Origin: Syngnathus acus
Lineage: Eukaryota > Chordata > Actinopteri > Syngnathiformes > Syngnathidae
Reading direction: 5' to 3'
DNA length: 64,000 nt
Assembly: GCF_901709675.1 (NCBI RefSeq)
Contig: NC_051090.1
Location: forward strand, 4,270,342-4,334,341
The translations under genes and the position numbers were made by a program. Below, in pieces: positions 25,501-36,699 of the stretch. The number at the start of each line of letters is the position of its first letter. Within the stretch, counting starts at the first letter, position 1. The notes below the pieces were generated by a model that saw nothing but the letters and a program-made list of their open reading frames with translations, did not search any database and had not been told where the DNA came from.

Positions 25501-28500
25501 GCTCCGGCCTGGGCCTCAGATCAACGTTGGTGGCGAAGGAGAGGTGTTGGGAGACCCTGGTGGAAGGGGGCAGGGCGGGGGGGGAGACAGAGAGGAAAGA
25601 TGCTGGGCTACAAGTGGACACAATGTGTAATGGCAGTTCCAGCTGAGAAAACACATGCACCCGAGGAACACTAAAACCTGAGGGGTGAAAAATATGCGAG
25701 GCCTGCCGATAGGTCAGATTCCCCCACCGTATCTAATTCGATTTTACAAACTGTAAGAAAACACGCTGCTGTCTGAGCAGTAAAGCAAATATTTCAATTT
25801 TTTACACTTTTGCTGTTTTCACCAATGACTCAAAACGGTCTTTTCCCATCTGCTTCTTACAAAGTGTATGTCCATAAATACTGGCTGGGGGAGATTATTT
25901 ACTCAAATGCAGAAGTGGTTCCCAGAGTTTATTGAGCCAAGGCTCATATTTACGTGCATATGAAATCGCACAGCACACTTGTCATACAAATATTGACAGA
26001 ATTTTTTTCTAATTTGTCCTGCAACGGTGGTTCCAAATCGCTGCAGTGAACGACTTCACATTTTTATAATCGGGATGATAGTCAAGTCCCCTTACCATTA
26101 ATCAATGACATCAGTGACAATGTAAAGTATTATTTCTGTCCATTGATGATGAAACCAAGACAAATTGTCCCTACCAGAAGCCCTTGCTTACTGCATTCCA
26201 TGCATCTGCTCATTCAGTTTCATGTTTCTCATAATACAATAGAAAAGTTGCCTAAACATGCCATTATTTGAAGTTGCATGTACGTATATTTCCCATCTAA
26301 AAGATTTTCTCATCTCTCAGGAAAGGCACTTTTTTCTTTTTTGTCATAAATTGCACTCAACGCTGCTGATGAGCTGCTTACTTCAATTGCATGCAGCTTC
26401 AAGAGAGTTAAAATATTTGATGTTGAGGTAGAGATCAAGCGCAAGGCCACTAAAAAATAAATTAAAAATCACTCTTGGTGGTTCGTGCAAAGCAAATCAG
26501 GCGACTCGAACAGCATAGAAAGATGCTTTTTGGAGTGTGAGTTTCGTTCTGTCCAGTTGTTAATATCCATCCGTATTTGCACGCATGCTTGGAGGCAGCC
26601 AGGCAAACTAGCTGCAGCGGGACTTGGTGCGCGCCTGGTGGTCCACGCAGTCACGTCTGGCAAAGACATTAGAACGGGGAGTCCCATAGACAGCGCTCAC
26701 TTCTCTAAATAAACATTAGTCTTAAAAAGTTTGGCCCCGCGACCTCGGCGTGATCGCGTTTCACTCTGGATACAGTCCATTTTTATCGCGAGGTTTGCCT
26801 ACTTTTGCAAACACACGCACACAACACAAAAAAAAGATTAGATGTCAATTTAAACAAAGTTTTGTTTTCACAAAAGTCTAACGATAACATTGATATATTT
26901 TATTGACGTGAATTGATGTGCGATTTATTATGACACAATTGGATAAACAGACATTTCGATTCGCAACTAATTAGGTCATAAAAAATAAATATTACGTAAA
27001 TGTTTTATCAATGAGGCGCTCATTTTTGCTTCTAATTAATATTGCATATTTAATACTAATATTTAAGTAAATTTACATTTTTTTCCCCACATCGTGTTGG
27101 CCTCATGTCCGCGTAAGGTCAACGCGAAAGTGCGGTTAAATACACGTATACCGTGTCACACACGCGCACGCGCGCACGCACACCATGTAGCAGCTGCACC
27201 TCTCTAAATCAAAAGTGACCAGAAGTCCAAAAACGTGTCAGTGATCCGAATTCAATTCGTTACAAATGACGCGCATGTTGACTAAATATGTTCTCAATAA
27301 CCGCTTCGTTAAATCATTAAATTGATCTCAGCATCCCAAAATAGACCAGGTCCTCCAATCCTATTTTTGTTCATTGAAAATAATTACACTCCCGCGTGAA
27401 TATTTCGATATTCCACGTGCTGTGTATGTTTGTTTTTGCTTTCCAAATTTGTCTCCTTTGTAGAAATAGCGATTTTCTTTTGTAATTTCCTTACTGTACT
27501 GTAAGAAAACCTGTAGCATACACAAAAACATATAAATAAAATGACATAATATTAATCAAGAGGGGGAAAACATTTTTTTTTTCGTACAAGAACATGTCTG
27601 CCTCGTAGAATTAATCACCTCGCTGCTAATATTGAGCAAGTCCTATAGTGTCCTCCTCGTCTTTTATTTTTCCAACTGCAGGTGTTCTCTTCACTCGATG
27701 TGTCTTCCAAAGTTCATATTATGTTCTGGCACACGGGGGAGTTGACTGTCCTGAAGATTTATTTACACAATCTAAATTAATTAAGCGCAGGATTCCTTTG
27801 TGTGGTGCAAAAACACCGAGGCTGCTGCAAAGGGGGGGCGCCGAGCATTGCATGGTGGTGCATGGTAGGAGAGGCCAGGGGTGCAGGGAGTGATTTATCG
27901 ACGCCGGCCTTGGCTCGATCGCTTCTCGTCCTCGGCCAAGGAGCCACTCAGACCCATCCAACATCCATTCCTCTGTGCAACAATGTCCGCTGCGCACTTT
28001 TGTTAGCCATGCACCTAAAAAGGCGCAATTTATGTTTTAATTCCATTTACTAATGGAGATCACTCCGTGTCACCCCACGCAGGGTGACGTACAAAAAAAA
28101 CCTGGTCTCGTCACATTAATAAATATAGCTGCACCTTCTAATGCGCTAAAAATTGATTTTCCCTTTGCAGCGATAATGATGCTTGACACACATCAAAATA
28201 TAGGTATCGATTTAAGAATGTGGTTATTATAGTGATTCCACCCTGCCTCCCTTTTGTAATCAATTAGGGGGAACCAAAATATTAGCTTTCAGCAGAAACA
28301 TGTTTGAGTAGGAAAATACCTCTCACGATGCTTGAAATTATTTTAGAGGCAATATTATTAAATCTCATTGTGGTACATATATTATATTAATATTTAGATA
28401 GAAAAAAAATCCATTTGATTAAAAAATAAAGCAATCCTATCGACATCACGCATTCTTTGTGGTGTCAATACACACACACGTTGCCCTTGTGTCCTTCAAG

Positions 28501-30008
28501 TCTAAGGAAGATGCGTATCGATCAGGTGTCCGAGTCTATTGACAAGGTGGTGAAAGAATTGGGCATAATGATTTTAGTTAAGACCCCTCCTGTCACACGC
28601 TCTAAAATATAAACACATTTCATGATAAATCTTTATAAATATTTAAATAACAAAAACATGACAATGCATTTTTGCCAACCGCGCATATGGAAGCGGTTAG
28701 GCTAAGGAGGGAAGGGGGTGAAAAAAAAGTATAAACGCACTTGGAGTCATTTGGCTGTCACGTCACGCATCACTCGTGGCTATTCTTTGAGACAACGTCA
28801 CGCAAAATGACGAGTGCGGTGGTGACGAAATCAAGACAATGTCGGTCTCTCTCCGGTGCGCGTGGGTGGTCCCGGTAGTCAAACATAAGCGTGCAGTTGA
28901 AGTCGAAACAAAATCAAAAATCAAAATTAAAGGGAAGATGTTCGCCGGGTGTGCTAGTTGTTTGTTGTGGTGTCTTCTTTTTTTGTGAGCAAGAAGAACA
29001 TGGGTCTATTTTTTGCTTGCCGTAGCCTGTAATCTTGTAAATCTAAATGAGACGCCATTCAATTGTGTGCTCGCTCCCCTGTTTCATGCAGAGATTCTAA
29101 TGGACTGATGGTGCGTCTGCATGACAGCCATGCAGCAGCCTGTTGGGGAGTTTTACGCAAGCCATTCTTAATGCATGGGGGTCCCTAAATTTGGGCTGGG
29201 GGTCTTGGATTCGGGTAATTTTTGGTGGGGTTGAAAGATTTGTTTCTTGGAATTCTCTCTATGAATTCACAGTAAACAGTAAATTCAATTTTTAAAAATG
29301 ATTAACAAGCTTTTTCTGTATTGATAGGTGTATGCATTTTGCATTAAATGTGTTTTCAGCAGAATGTATGACTTGTATGGTTATAAATAAAATAATCAAA
29401 ATAACTAAATAAAAATGTCCCATGAAGGAAATGAAACACCAGAGATGCTGTTTTATATTAAAAAAAAATCTGCCAAAAAAGTAATTAAGTAACAAAAAAG
29501 AACTGCTTCAGAGACCTGACAGGGAATTCGATAGCCGTTCATCAGGGGTAATTTGAAATTGCACCAGCTATATAGCACCATTGAGTTTATTAAACGTAAG
29601 TATAGGTTCAATATCACACAACCAACCATTTGCTTCCTGCATGTCTGGTGCTATTGGATAATGGGTTGTTTTATACAGCACCACGGTGCTAAAAATAGAA
29701 GGGCTGCATACAATATATCGAAAAAAATATATCCTCAACCCGATAATGGCCTGAACGATATGCGGTATCGCAAAATGAATTGAATGCGTTTCTGACTTGC
29801 AACCTTTAATGCGCATCGCAATTCAATGGGTGAACAGTATCTAGGGGCATCACTAACTAAATAGAATTATATATATATATATATGATTCTTTTTAGTTCT
29901 TTATGTCATTTCTTACGTTACATATTAAACACCACGATGATATCATCAATATTGAACACCCACATATTAAATAATACCGCAAAATGCATTTGGGCACTAT
30001 GTAGGGCC

Positions 30009-30009
<1 letters not shown>
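18991..30009. other. Intergenic region, no gene seen
   Basis: No protein-coding exon recognised. It holds a GT microsatellite, poly-pyrimidine patches (about 20640-20790 and 23950-24000), a CRE-like cluster at 28757-28830, and a probable interspersed-repeat relic at about 29560-29850 ('agggctgcat' followed by repeated 'cgatat' strings). Confidence 0.5.
19513..19550. repeat. (GT)n microsatellite
   Basis: Uninterrupted GT run of about 38 bp. Confidence 0.95.

Positions 30010-30059
<50 letters not shown>
30010..30059. repeat. (TTA)n microsatellite
   Basis: About 16 copies of a TTA/ATT unit; the open frame across it reads as poly-Ile and is not a gene. Confidence 0.95.
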
Positions 30060-30399
30060 GCTGTTGCTTTTTTAAGAGTGAGTTACACATTCTATTTTGA
30101 GGCTGACCATGAGCGAAATAAAACAAAGATTCTGTCGTTAAAAATTCCACAAATGCTCATAATTAAATGATCATGTAGCAATAATGATCAAAAGTGTTTT
30201 CTTTTTTATTCTGTTTTATTTTTTACCTTGTTTTAATAAAAGAGCAGATTTGCTTTTTTTTTTATACATCACACTAAATTGTTTTTAATTTTACGATATA
30301 CATAAGATCAGCAAAATACACCATATCAAAAACGTGTGTTATCTTCGGGACAGCACTTTTGTTTGGAGGAGAAGAGGATACAAAATGAAACGCTTCTCA

Positions 30400-30930
30400 T
30401 TGGTCCATTTTACTCATCAGAATTGTTCCTGGACTAAAGAAGCATGTGTTGGTTTTCGTTTCAAAGCTTTTGAAAAGCGCCGCTGTTGCGCCACAGGACA
30501 GACAAGACGGATCATCCCTTCCACGCCTTTCATCCGCAATAATCACGTGTCAAAACACCCGCAAACTAATTTGCCCGTACATTTGCGCACAAAGAGCCTC
30601 CTCGCATGCATACAGGCTCCTTCTGTCCACAAACATGCTCCGCTCAAAAAAGACCACTGGGCCTGTTTTGGGGGTCCCCCACTGCTTCTTTTCATCCGTG
30701 TTTCGAGACAACGCCGCTCGAATGAAAGAACATTGCTTTTCAGGGCTCCTATATACGTGTGTGGCTGCTCCGGGCCTGCCAAAGGGGGACCCCTCGCTGT
30801 GCGGGCATTGAGTCTCCCCTGGCCGGGGGTCCACGCTGACAACGTCAACAAACGCTGGATTAGGAGCCCCAATGAAAATGCTGCTACAAATTAGCAACGA
30901 AAGCCCCCTTAATTCGCTCCACAAAATCTA
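30400..30930. promoter_or_regulatory. Candidate foxd2 3' enhancer block
   Basis: GC-rich, non-repetitive block about 0.8 kb beyond the foxd2 stop codon. Its end (30844-30900) packs a forkhead-like GTCAACAAAC, a bicoid-type GGATTA (30857-30862, OTX/PITX class) and an ATTA-containing homeodomain core. Frames through it lack a domain signature. Forkhead motifs would allow autoregulation by foxd2 or foxe3, which is inference. Confidence 0.3.
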
Positions 30931-31221
30931 AAGCGCTTATAGGGATATTGTCCACTTTCAATTACAAACCACCAAGTTTTGCTCAGTATGGAGTTTAAGG
31001 CCCTTTAGCAAAAGGGTCTCTCTCTCTCTTTTTTTTTTTTTGTAAAGCAAGAAACACAAATGAATGCTGGCCCCTACACCCATTGATGTTTTTGACATAT
31101 TTAAATGAAATGTGTATATAAATGAACGCCCCCTCCCTTCCACCTCACAATTCACCAGAAAATTACATTAACGTTCTTCTAATGAAAGGATTAAAAGTAG
31201 ATTCTTCCTTCTTTTCAAATG

Positions 31222-31746
31222 CACAAACATTTATTATTTTTGTCATTACAACCAAAAAAATGACCTATATGAACACTTGTCTTTTTTTCTATTGGCAACA
31301 CATGACAAACTCGTATGTGAAATACAACCGTGGAACAAGTTTGAATGGGGGTAATGTGCTTTTTTTTTTTTTTAGACCAACAACTTTTTTTTTAAATCTG
31401 CTGTTTTGCTTTTCTGTTTAAAACCTGAGTTGTCTGTCTCGTGTGCCACCACGCTATTTAAAAGCAGAAAATATGTAAAAATGTTAACCCCCGGGACACG
31501 TTTAACTTAACTGTTAATTTGCTTATAACACAAAATGGAGGCCGTGTTAAGGCCTATTTGGACGGATCATTATTGTTTCCCAAATGCACCTATTTACAAA
31601 GCATAAATAAACCTTCTTAAGGAGCCAAAGCACAATACTTACTTTTCCCCCATCAATAATGTTCAGCCTACCTTCACATAGGAGCACACCACTTTTGGCT
31701 TTTTATTAATAAAAATATGTTCAGTTCAGGGGCATTTTTTTTTTCT
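31222..31746 (-). other. Probable foxd2 3' UTR
   Basis: AT-rich sequence directly after the foxd2 stop codon. On the minus strand AATAAA signals occur at 31702-31707, only about 40 nt after the stop, and at about 31230-31235. Which one is used cannot be decided from sequence. Confidence 0.5.
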
Positions 31747-32817
31747 TCAGAAAGGGCAAGTGTTCAAGTTTTTGCTGGGGAAAGTCTGCCCGTGTGGACC
31801 GGGCTGTAACAAGTCTTGCGCCAGGCTCAAGTGGTTGGAAGCGGAGGCCAAAGCCGGGCTGAGCATGGCCAGGATGTGCGCCTGCCCACCCGGTTGCGCG
31901 CTGTACGTCGACGCGGCGGAGTTGGCCGCACCGATGATGTTGTCGATGGAGAAGGACGGTCGACTCGGCGCGCTCGAGTCCGTCTTGACAGGCGCCAGGG
32001 ACGGGTAGAAGGGCTTCCTCAGGTCGGGCAAGGGAGGTGGCGCCGCGGGGAAGATGGGCGAGGGCAAGGTGCACGGCGCGTTGGGGAACGGGAAGGAGCC
32101 GCCCGCGTGCGGGTGGTGGTGCGGGTGGTACGGGCTGTGCGCGGCGTGGAAGTTCTGTAGCTGAAGTCCGTAGCTGTATCCGTACGGGCTGTATCCGAAC
32201 CCGGGGAGAAAGCCCCCGGCGTCCCGCAGAATCTCGTTGCCCTGGTTCCTCTTGAAGCGCTTCCTCCTGCGCAAGAAGCTCCCGTTGTCGAACATGTCCG
32301 CCGAGTCCGGGTCCAGCGTCCAGTAGTTGCCCTTCCCGGGGTTACCGGGCTCCCGCGGGATTTTTACGAAGCAATCGTTGAGGGAGAGGTTGTGCCGGAT
32401 GGAGTTCTGCCAGGCGGGGAACTTCTCGCGGTAGTAGGGGAACCTGTTGCTGATGAACTCGCAGATCTCGCTGAGGGTCAGCCGCTTCTTGGGGCTCTGC
32501 AGGATGGCCATGGTGATGAGCGCGATGTAGGAGTAAGGGGGCTTCACCAAAGCGCTTTTCCTCGCCTTATCGCCCACCAGGACCGACTCGGACTCGGCGC
32601 CGAGCCCCATCTGCTCGGCCGGGCAGTCGGAGCTGCTCAGACCCGGCGAGGACGCCCCTTCCTCTGCGTTCTGCGAGTAATTATCATCGGAGTCCAGGTT
32701 GAAGTCGTGGTGCAGGTACTTGCCGTCCTTCCCGACGGACAGGTCCCCCCCGACCACGTCAATGTCCACATCATCGGACAATGCAGAGCTGTCGGACATA
32801 TCCGTCCCTAAAGTCAT
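31747..32817 (-). CDS. foxd2: Forkhead transcription factor FoxD2, intronless
   Basis: A DNA-binding nuclear regulator of the FoxD class; FoxD proteins mostly act as repressors in mesoderm, neural crest and kidney/craniofacial development. The 356-residue protein starts MTLGTDMSD, followed by an acidic DVDIDVVGG motif (residues 17-24) shared by FoxD members. The forkhead domain spans about residues 90-188, with [20 protein letters not shown], the recognition-helix [11 protein letters not shown] and a basic [10 protein letters not shown] end. An eh1 Groucho-binding motif, FSIDNII, lies at 289-295. The tail [10 protein letters not shown] near residue 310 and the final CPF resemble human FOXD2 rather than FoxD1 or FoxD3. 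An upstream in-frame ATG at 32898 is rejected because family proteins begin at MTL. It lies in tandem with foxe3, as the human pair does. A fish paralogue name such as foxd5 is less likely. Confidence 0.92.
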   Translation of the reverse strand: MTLGTDMSDSSALSDDVDIDVVGGDLSVGKDGKYLHHDFNLDSDDNYSQNAEEGASSPGLSSSDCPAEQMGLGAESESVLVGDKARKSALVKPPYSYIALITMAILQSPKKRLTLSEICEFISNRFPYYREKFPAWQNSIRHNLSLNDCFVKIPREPGNPGKGNYWTLDPDSADMFDNGSFLRRRKRFKRNQGNEILRDAGGFLPGFGYSPYGYSYGLQLQNFHAAHSPYHPHHHPHAGGSFPFPNAPCTLPSPIFPAAPPPLPDLRKPFYPSLAPVKTDSSAPSRPSFSIDNIIGAANSAASTYSAQPGGQAHILAMLSPALASASNHLSLAQDLLQPGPHGQTFPSKNLNTCPF

Positions 32818-33262
32818 CCTTCTTGTGCACCCCCAACCCCTCCTCTCCTCCTTGAGAGCCCACCGACACTTTAGAACCGCACCAGAACTTGGCTGCACCC
32901 GTGTCGTCCAGCAGCCAACGCACGCATGGTTCTAGAAAGGACGAAAACAAGTTGGACCTGCAGCCTTTGGCGTCTCCCGGAGCTCTGGGGACGCGAGTGT
33001 CAACCAGAAGGAAACTTCTGCTCGGCTCTCTCTCCTTCCCTCTCGCTCTCTCTTTTTCCAGGCGTACAAGTCAATCACAGATCATCGATCTTCCTCTGAT
33101 CCACGATTGCCCTCCCTTAACACTGTTGTTGTTTTTCAAAGTTATTTAAGAATATAACATTTTGAAATTTTAAGGAAGGTATATGTAGGGATCCAACCAA
33201 AGAGCCACACTAGCTCCCTCTGCTTCCTTTACGCATTTATAGGAGCACCCTGGTCACGTGAT
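32818..33262 (-). promoter_or_regulatory. foxd2 5' UTR and core promoter
   Basis: On the minus strand a TATAAAT box lies at 33241-33235, which would place transcription start near 33205-33210 and give a leader of about 390 nt. Immediately upstream is TCACGTGA (33254-33261), a palindromic USF/E-box site. The assignment rests on motif spacing only. Confidence 0.5.
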
Positions 33263-33646
33263 CACTGACGCACATAGAGGAACTGGGCCAAATTTACATA
33301 TCATAACTTGACATTGATATTTTAATGTTCATTTGAACGCGCATGACGAGAAACGAAGAGTCGGACACGGAGTGATTTTGTTTTTTCGTTTCTGACTAGT
33401 CCCAATGTGTTATTGATTGTAGTGAAGTGTATTTTTGTTCGTAACCTTTTCTATGATAAATGTAATTAAACCGAATGATAAGACGCGTGTTAGCAACACA
33501 AGCATTTGAATTTGTTCAATGTATTTTGTATTATTTTACTTTAGTATTAATAGATTTTTTAACGGATGTTTAATGTAGTTGCAATTAGAAAATATTGGTT
33601 ATTTCAGATTTGATGTGAATTATTTTGTGAACCAAAATACTCAAAG

Positions 33647-33647
<1 letters not shown>

Positions 33648-33727
<80 letters not shown>
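33648..33727. repeat. (TTA)n microsatellite
   Basis: About 26 perfect copies of a TTA unit, roughly 80 bp; the longest trinucleotide tract in the window. Confidence 0.97.
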
Positions 33728-34003
33728 GTTGCGACTGGTCTGGTGTCACTAACTAAATCAGTTTATCATTATTCATTTCTGTCGCTTGAATTAATACTGA
33801 AAACAGTTTTTTATATTTCATTTATACTTGGTTCGTTTTACTTACGTTTGTTTTTATTTATATGGTTATTTTATTGATTTGTGCTATTCATGCCTGGCCT
33901 CATCACTACCTTGAAAATTCCAAGAGATATATAGAGATATAGTTTGTCCTTGTTTTCATTTTGTTTATGTATTCTTTTAAGTAAATGACAGTATTCGTTG
34001 GAC

Positions 34004-34167
<164 letters not shown>

Positions 34168-34375
34168 AGGGGGCTATATACGGCCCATACTTAACTACAT
34201 TTGTTGACTTGTTATGCTTTCAGCATTTCACAGAATTAAGATAACATGTTTATGTATTCATCCAGCGGACAGGTACAGTTCATGACTTCTTATTGTGCAC
34301 ATGAATTCACACAAATAAATGTAGGATGACATACCAAGGCAAGAGTACTTGTCCTGTGTCAAAGTTTAAGTGACA

Positions 34376-34390
34376 GACGCCATCTAGCGG
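34376..34390 (-). promoter_or_regulatory. CTCF-like motif between foxd2 and foxe3
   Basis: The minus strand reads CCGCTAGATGGCGTC, 14 of 15 matches to CCRSYAGRKGGCRSY. Confidence 0.45.
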
Positions 34391-34513
34391 TCAGTATTGA
34401 CAATTTCAAAGTTTGTTCTGCTTAAATTTGGTATTTTTTCGTATGCACATCAATTCAACGCCAGTCACATTTGTGCGGGTTTTATTTTCAACAACCTAGG
34501 TTTGTGAGGTTAT

Positions 34514-34528
34514 GGCGCTCTCTGCTGC
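34514..34528 (-). promoter_or_regulatory. Second CTCF-like motif in the spacer
   Basis: The minus strand reads GCAGCAGAGAGCGCC, 13 of 15 matches, 124 bp from the stronger site and in the same orientation. Confidence 0.3.
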
Positions 34529-35036
34529 TCATAAGGAACTGTGCAACAAAGCCGGCAGTGCATTGACACTGAAACTAAAATGGGGTTTTAGCACCCGCTC
34601 TTTGCATTTGTGTCCTCCTGCAAAGTACAACCACAATAACAAACGGGCTGATGACTGTTGACACCCACTTGACATTTTTTAGGTTGAGGGTTTGAATCCG
34701 GGTCTCCTATGCAATCAGTGCTGCATATCAAATTATGTAATTCTAGATTTTACAGCTATTCGGGACTAAAATTATACATTTTATTATTTTTAAAATTTAG
34801 TTTTGTATTTGTTATACTCAATATGATCTCTCAATGGGAAATTGGATTGACACTCCGCTGTATATTGGAGATGCGATTTAGTGTGTTATTATTTTACGTG
34901 GAGGCTTAAATGTTGAATATAGTAAATTAAACAAAACAAATCTAATATTTTCTCTTCCATAAAATAAAATAAAAAATTGTGTAGGCCTACGTAATGAAAC
35001 TGTGAAAAGTGGAGCGCCATTTAGGTTAAAAATGCT

Positions 35037-35042
35037 TTATTT
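35037..35042 (-). terminator. foxe3 polyadenylation signal
   Basis: AATAAA on the minus strand about 230 nt after the foxe3 stop codon, which gives a short, plausible 3' UTR. Confidence 0.55.
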
Positions 35043-35270
35043 CAGACTGCTGCACTGATAAAACCTTTTTTAAAAATAGAAATGTATTTACATCGAAATA
35101 AAAAAAAACACCATTTTCCCCGAGAAGATGTCAAGGAATGTGTCAAAATCTGAATGGCTTGGAAAAAAGTGGAATGTTTTCTCACACGGCTTGATCCTTT
35201 GCTGTCAAACTATCACGATAAAATAACGAGAATTTTGGAATCCCTTATAAAATGTTCTTCAACCAGGTTG

Positions 35271-36512
35271 TCACATGTATCGTTCCAGTCCCGATGCAAA
35301 GTTGGCCTGTCTCATGTAGGAGTTGTTGTAAGTGTTCATGGAGCCCGAGAGGCCCAGAAGCTGCTCCGTGTGTTCCGCGCAGGAGCTCGGTCGCAGAGAA
35401 GGCAGAGAGAGCCTGTTGCCCGGGCAGTATACCTGAGAGCTCCCGGGGGAGAACCCGGTTTGGGTCATACCGGTCAGGTTGGGAGGCGATGCCGGGGAGG
35501 AGTAAGGGTACCCCGGGGTGAGGTTGGAGGAGATATTGGAGGAGATGTTTCCGTTGTTTCTGCTCAACATGTTGGCGGACTGGTTGACGGTTTGGGTCTG
35601 AAAGCAGGCCGAAGGATCTCCCCCGGTTACCGAGCAGCTGGAGGTCATAGCGGCCAGGTCTCCCCCGCCGAGCCCCTGCAAAGCTTGTGGGTTGAGTTCC
35701 CCGACCGCCTGCGGGCTGATGATGTTGTCGATGCTGAACATGCGCGGCTGCGCCTGGCACACGCCGGCCGACGTCTGGTAGTGATGCAGCATGGCCGGGT
35801 GCTGGGAGGAGGCCGCGTACCCGGACCCGATGCCCGCGTACAAGGTGTTCGGGTATGAAGGCCTTCCCATCGGGGTGGGCGTGAAGGCGCTGGAGCTCTG
35901 CACGTAGCCCGGGTAGGTGCTCACATCTGTGCGTTTGAAGCGCTTGCGCCTCCGCAGGAAGCTCCCGTTGTCGAACATGTCCTCAGCGGCGGGGTCCAGA
36001 GTCCAGTAGTTGCCCTTGCCGGGTCTGCCGGGCTCCCTCGGGATCTTGACGAAACAATCGTTGAGTGTCAAGTTGTGACGGATGGAGTTCTGCCACTTCT
36101 TGGAGTTCTCCCTGTAGAACGGGAAGCGCTCCATGATGAACTTGTAGATGCCGCCCAGTGTGAGCTTCCTCTCGGGGGAGTTGGCGATGGCCATGGCGAT
36201 GAGAGCGATGTAGCTGTAGGGGGGCTTGCCCCGCTGCACCGGCCTCTTCCTGCGGCGGCTACCGGTGGGCATGTGCTCCTGATCCGTCTGGCCTAAAACG
36301 ACCCCGTCCTCGGCGTCGGGACTGTTCCCTCGCGGCTCCGACTTGATCAGGACGCCGTCCTTGGAGCGGCCTGACAGCATCAAGGGGGGCAGCGGAGAGT
36401 CCAGACTGACGTTGGGGGACAGGACCACCGGACTGACCTCTGCGGGAGAGTGCTGCGTCTCTGCGGTCATGTTGCACATGCCAGAGTAGTACGAGTAGTT
36501 TGCCAGATTCAT
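35271..36512 (-). CDS. foxe3: Forkhead transcription factor FoxE3, intronless
   Basis: Nuclear DNA-binding factor; FoxE3 is the lens-epithelium forkhead required for lens proliferation and separation. The 413-residue protein starts [11 protein letters not shown] (a second ATG at residue 15, MTAETQ, is possible; the frame stays open upstream to 36800 but that lies in the 5' UTR and promoter). A SUMO-type IKSEP lies at 56-60. Basic [10 protein letters not shown] precedes the forkhead domain (about 95-192: [38 protein letters not shown]). An eh1-like FSIDNII lies at 259-265. The C-terminus, [15 protein letters not shown], closely matches the end of human FOXE3 and not FOXE1, which decides the paralogue. 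The middle is Ser/Asn/Pro-rich, unlike the Ala-rich mammalian protein. It lies in tandem with foxd2 as in humans. Confidence 0.92.
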   Translation of the reverse strand: MNLANYSYYSGMCNMTAETQHSPAEVSPVVLSPNVSLDSPLPPLMLSGRSKDGVLIKSEPRGNSPDAEDGVVLGQTDQEHMPTGSRRRKRPVQRGKPPYSYIALIAMAIANSPERKLTLGGIYKFIMERFPFYRENSKKWQNSIRHNLTLNDCFVKIPREPGRPGKGNYWTLDPAAEDMFDNGSFLRRRKRFKRTDVSTYPGYVQSSSAFTPTPMGRPSYPNTLYAGIGSGYAASSQHPAMLHHYQTSAGVCQAQPRMFSIDNIISPQAVGELNPQALQGLGGGDLAAMTSSCSVTGGDPSACFQTQTVNQSANMLSRNNGNISSNISSNLTPGYPYSSPASPPNLTGMTQTGFSPGSSQVYCPGNRLSLPSLRPSSCAEHTEQLLGLSGSMNTYNNSYMRQANFASGLERYM

Positions 36513-36599
36513 AGAAAATAAAAGAGTAAGCTGTCTATATTTAAAAAAAAAAGTTTTTAGAAAAATAGCCCGTGTCGTGTCCTCTTGTGTTGGGTGCTG

Positions 36600-36690
36600 G
36601 GTGTCATTCCAGGTGAGATGCAGAGGCGCTGACAGTTTTATAAGGGTGGGGGGAGCAATGACGCAACTAGCTCCCTGATGACGAAGCTGC
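36600..36690 (-). promoter_or_regulatory. foxe3 core promoter
   Basis: The minus strand has TATAAAA at 36642-36636, 125 nt upstream of the chosen ATG. Just upstream are TGACGCAA (36659-36666) and a TGATGACG string near 36676, both ATF/CREB/MAF-like half sites, and a CAGCTG E-box near 36691. MAF and bZIP input would fit lens expression, but that link is inference. Confidence 0.55.
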
Positions 36691-36699
36691 AGCTGCACC

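Noticed and set aside
29883-30170. Poly-isoleucine open frame
   Set aside because: Direct translation of the TTA microsatellite.
31747-32811. Plus-strand open frames across foxd2 and foxe3
   Set aside because: They are antisense shadows of GC-rich forkhead coding sequence with no domain.
32818-32898. Longer FoxD2 N-terminus from ATG at 32898
   Set aside because: FoxD2-class proteins begin with MTL; the extra 27 residues resemble no family member and lie in the GC-rich 5' leader.
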